Part shown: one piece after another, positions 62,435-64,000 of the stretch | Position numbering within the stretch: the stretch's first letter is position 1 | Layout: each line of letters begins with the position of its first letter | Assembly (NCBI GenBank): GCA_021018995.1 | Contig: CM037593.1 | Span: 7,096,088-7,160,087, forward strand | DNA: 64,000 nt | Reading direction: 5' to 3' | Origin: Chloranthus sessilifolius | Lineage: Eukaryota; Streptophyta; Magnoliopsida; Chloranthales; Chloranthaceae | Program-made: the position numbers and the translations under genes | Notes under the pieces: model-generated | Told to the model about the DNA's origin: nothing | Database searches by the model: none | Seen by the model: only the letters and a program-made list of their open reading frames with translations

Positions 62435-63512
62435 TGACGCAAGACAATACTCTAAACTACGTGAATGCAATGATTAATTGATTGCCGAAATTAAATCGAA
62501 TTAAACTAAACAATAAACCCTAAAATATAGCGAATACCTTAGGCTTTCGTAGTATTTCATGGGAGGATCGCGTATGACTCGAGCAGGGTTTAGTCCGAGC
62601 GTTAGATCCATTAGGTTGTAGCAAGGATCGATCCTAGAGATAGAACTCTAGATTTCTAGATTAGGGCGCTCACAGTGCAATGATGGAATCTCTGGTTTTC
62701 TGGTTATTTGATTTGGCTGGGCTTAATAGTCTGATAGAGGCTACGGTTGTTGAATCGGATCGATTCAATGGCTTGGGGAAAGCTAGGGTTTTAGGATTTC
62801 AAAAGGATGATGGCTGAGTTAGGGTTGTGGGATCAGCACAAGCAGAGAAGATAAGAAATAGATAGATTGTGGGCTTCACACTCTTGGCTTCACACTAAAC
62901 CCTTCTCGGGAAGCAGAATCACTCTTCGGAGAAACTCATCTCAAGTTCCAAAAGCAAGAGCTCATTCATTCAATAATCAATAACTAATTACATTGTTTAT
63001 CTTAAGGACCTTATATAGGAGTCCTCTCAAACGAAACTAAAACCCTAAAACAAGTACCAAAAAGACAAGTATGCCCCTAAAAGTTAAGTTCAAAATTAGA
63101 GAAAAATCCAAAAATATAAATTGCGCGATTTCGATCGATCGAAAGTGAAACTCGATCGATCGAAAAACATGCATCCATAATTCGCCGCTACAAATTCGAT
63201 CGATCGAATTTGAAACTCGATCGATCGAATGGAAATTCGATCGATTGAACTATATACTCCAGAACTAGTATTTGCCCTACGAAGTTCGATCGATCGAAAT
63301 GTGACTTCGATCAATCAAAAATTTCAATCGATCAAAATTTGCAGTTTGATTGATCGAAATTTTGCAGTTCGATCGATCGAAATTTGCAGTATTTTCCAAT
63401 TCGCCAAATTTCGTCTCTTTTCGCGTAGTTCTGATGTCCATTCCGCTTCTTCCGCCGTCGGTACACGCGAAAAGGTCCATATCCGATGTCTACAATGTCG
63501 GCGTCCCCGTCA
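62435..63512 (-). repeat. 5' LTR of the chromovirus
   Basis: The 1078-bp repeat is TGACGCAAGAC to GCGTCCCCGTCA. The U3 head (63125-63395) has at least ten TCGATCGATCGA-type words, more than the partner LTR, so the array has grown or shrunk between the two. Confidence 0.9.
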
Positions 63513-63814
63513 GGATGCTACAATTTTTAAACACCTTTTGTTTCTTTTGATGGTGATTTATGTATGTGGTGTAAGGTATACCCTTTTGCTACCTGTTGAC
63601 CCTTCGGCACTCTCTGATGAGTGGGTTTTTGCTGCTGTTATATGCAACCATTTTATCGGCCTTATAGCATTCATCGCTTCTATGATTAGTAGTCAATTTA
63701 TTGACCTTATGGTCCTTTGTTTTCTGGCCTATCAATGTAAGGGGAAGATGGTTCAGAGGCTCTTTCTATCATTGGCAAGTTGAGCATCAAGGATGCTCAA
63801 CTTGAGCAGGGTAT

Positions 63815-64000
63815 TGAAGATAAAATTTACTGTGGAGATGTGTGTTAGCAAGTGGCACTGGTACTTATGTATGAGAGGTATGTGTCGCGAGTTTAGTCCC
63901 ATATTGAGTAGAAATATATGAGGTGTCTATGTTGCCCTCTATATAAAGGGCTTGTATGTTGTAACTTGTATCATCTTTAATAGCGACAATGTATTCTTTA
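63815..64000 (+). repeat. 3' LTR of the copia-like element, cut by the window edge
   Basis: The repeat starts TGAAGATAAAATTTAC. The sequences gagtagaaatatatgaggtg, tctatgttgccctct and gggcttgt...tgtaactt match 34980-35030 and 40930-40970. Confidence 0.75.

Larger units (their letters stand above)
56650..63512 (-). mobile_element. Ty3/gypsy chromovirus, full set of parts
   Basis: The 6.9-kb element is bounded by a perfect duplication GGATG (56645-56649, 63513-63517). Minus-strand order: 5' LTR 62435-63512; primer site 62419-62434; gag (about 62240-61260) with a zinc-knuckle end; protease (about 61250-60840) with IIVDSGSCTNVVS; reverse transcriptase and RNase H (about 60300-59270) with [33 protein letters not shown] and [14 protein letters not shown]; integrase (about 59260-57830) with the zinc-binding region, VVVDRFSKM, SDRDVKF, QTDGQTESTN and a GPF-type module; chromodomain YLVKWLGKPDSKNSWL (about 57800); 3' LTR 56650-57643. 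LTRs look about 95 percent alike. The length looks whole but the reading is broken in roughly eight to ten places. Confidence 0.9.

Noticed and set aside
63518-63814. Search for the last methyltransferase exon at the right edge
   Set aside because: The sequence fits the copia-like element end (SIKDAQLE), and the expected methyltransferase ending was not found.

Overview
The window looks like nuclear DNA from a flowering plant with a repeat-rich genome. Only one host gene is visible, and three of its coding exons (2482-2668, 3738-3922, 27843-27980, all + strand) can be read. They encode the core of an RlmI-like S-adenosylmethionine-dependent rRNA methyltransferase. Neither end of the gene is in the window. 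The middle intron is 23.9 kb. The next intron starts with a GC donor and runs at least 36 kb past the right edge. Everything else seen is intron filled by transposable elements; no tRNA, rRNA, CRISPR array or second host gene was found. The species cannot be told from this sequence.

Layout. 1-1731: the edge of a minus-strand Ty3/gypsy element. 1732-4420: host exons 1 and 2 with three small MITEs. About 4622-10660: a repeat-rich region with CT tracts and palindromes, a duplicated promoter-like unit, and a 2.4 kb solo LTR (6012-8444). 10665-13000: a SINE split by three nested DNA elements. 13806-21841: a non-autonomous Tat/Ogre-like LTR element with a Gln/Asn-rich reading frame. 22871-26608: a gag-only gypsy element. 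27843-27980: host exon 3. 28348-33110: a broken L1-type LINE carrying an LTR-like insert. 33111-34652: a gypsy fragment. 34896 to beyond 64000: one small Ty1/copia-like element whose 5' LTR and interior hold almost everything else. These inserts are a hAT-like element, a Mutator-like MITE, a gag-only gypsy element with its own DNA-transposon insert, a LINE fragment, a minus-strand gypsy element with plus-strand gypsy copies inside it, and a fairly young gypsy element at 56650-63512.

The gypsy elements look like one extended clan. They share a Met-tRNA primer site, a common leader block in the LTR, and LTR ends of the TGACG...CGTCA type. They differ sharply in the head of U3, where each family carries its own array of short palindromes. 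Some carry gag, protease, reverse transcriptase, integrase and chromodomain; others carry only Gag plus a conserved extra domain and probably depended on partners. Nesting was worked out from target-site duplications and empty-site copies read by eye. Percent identities and ages are visual estimates, not computed.
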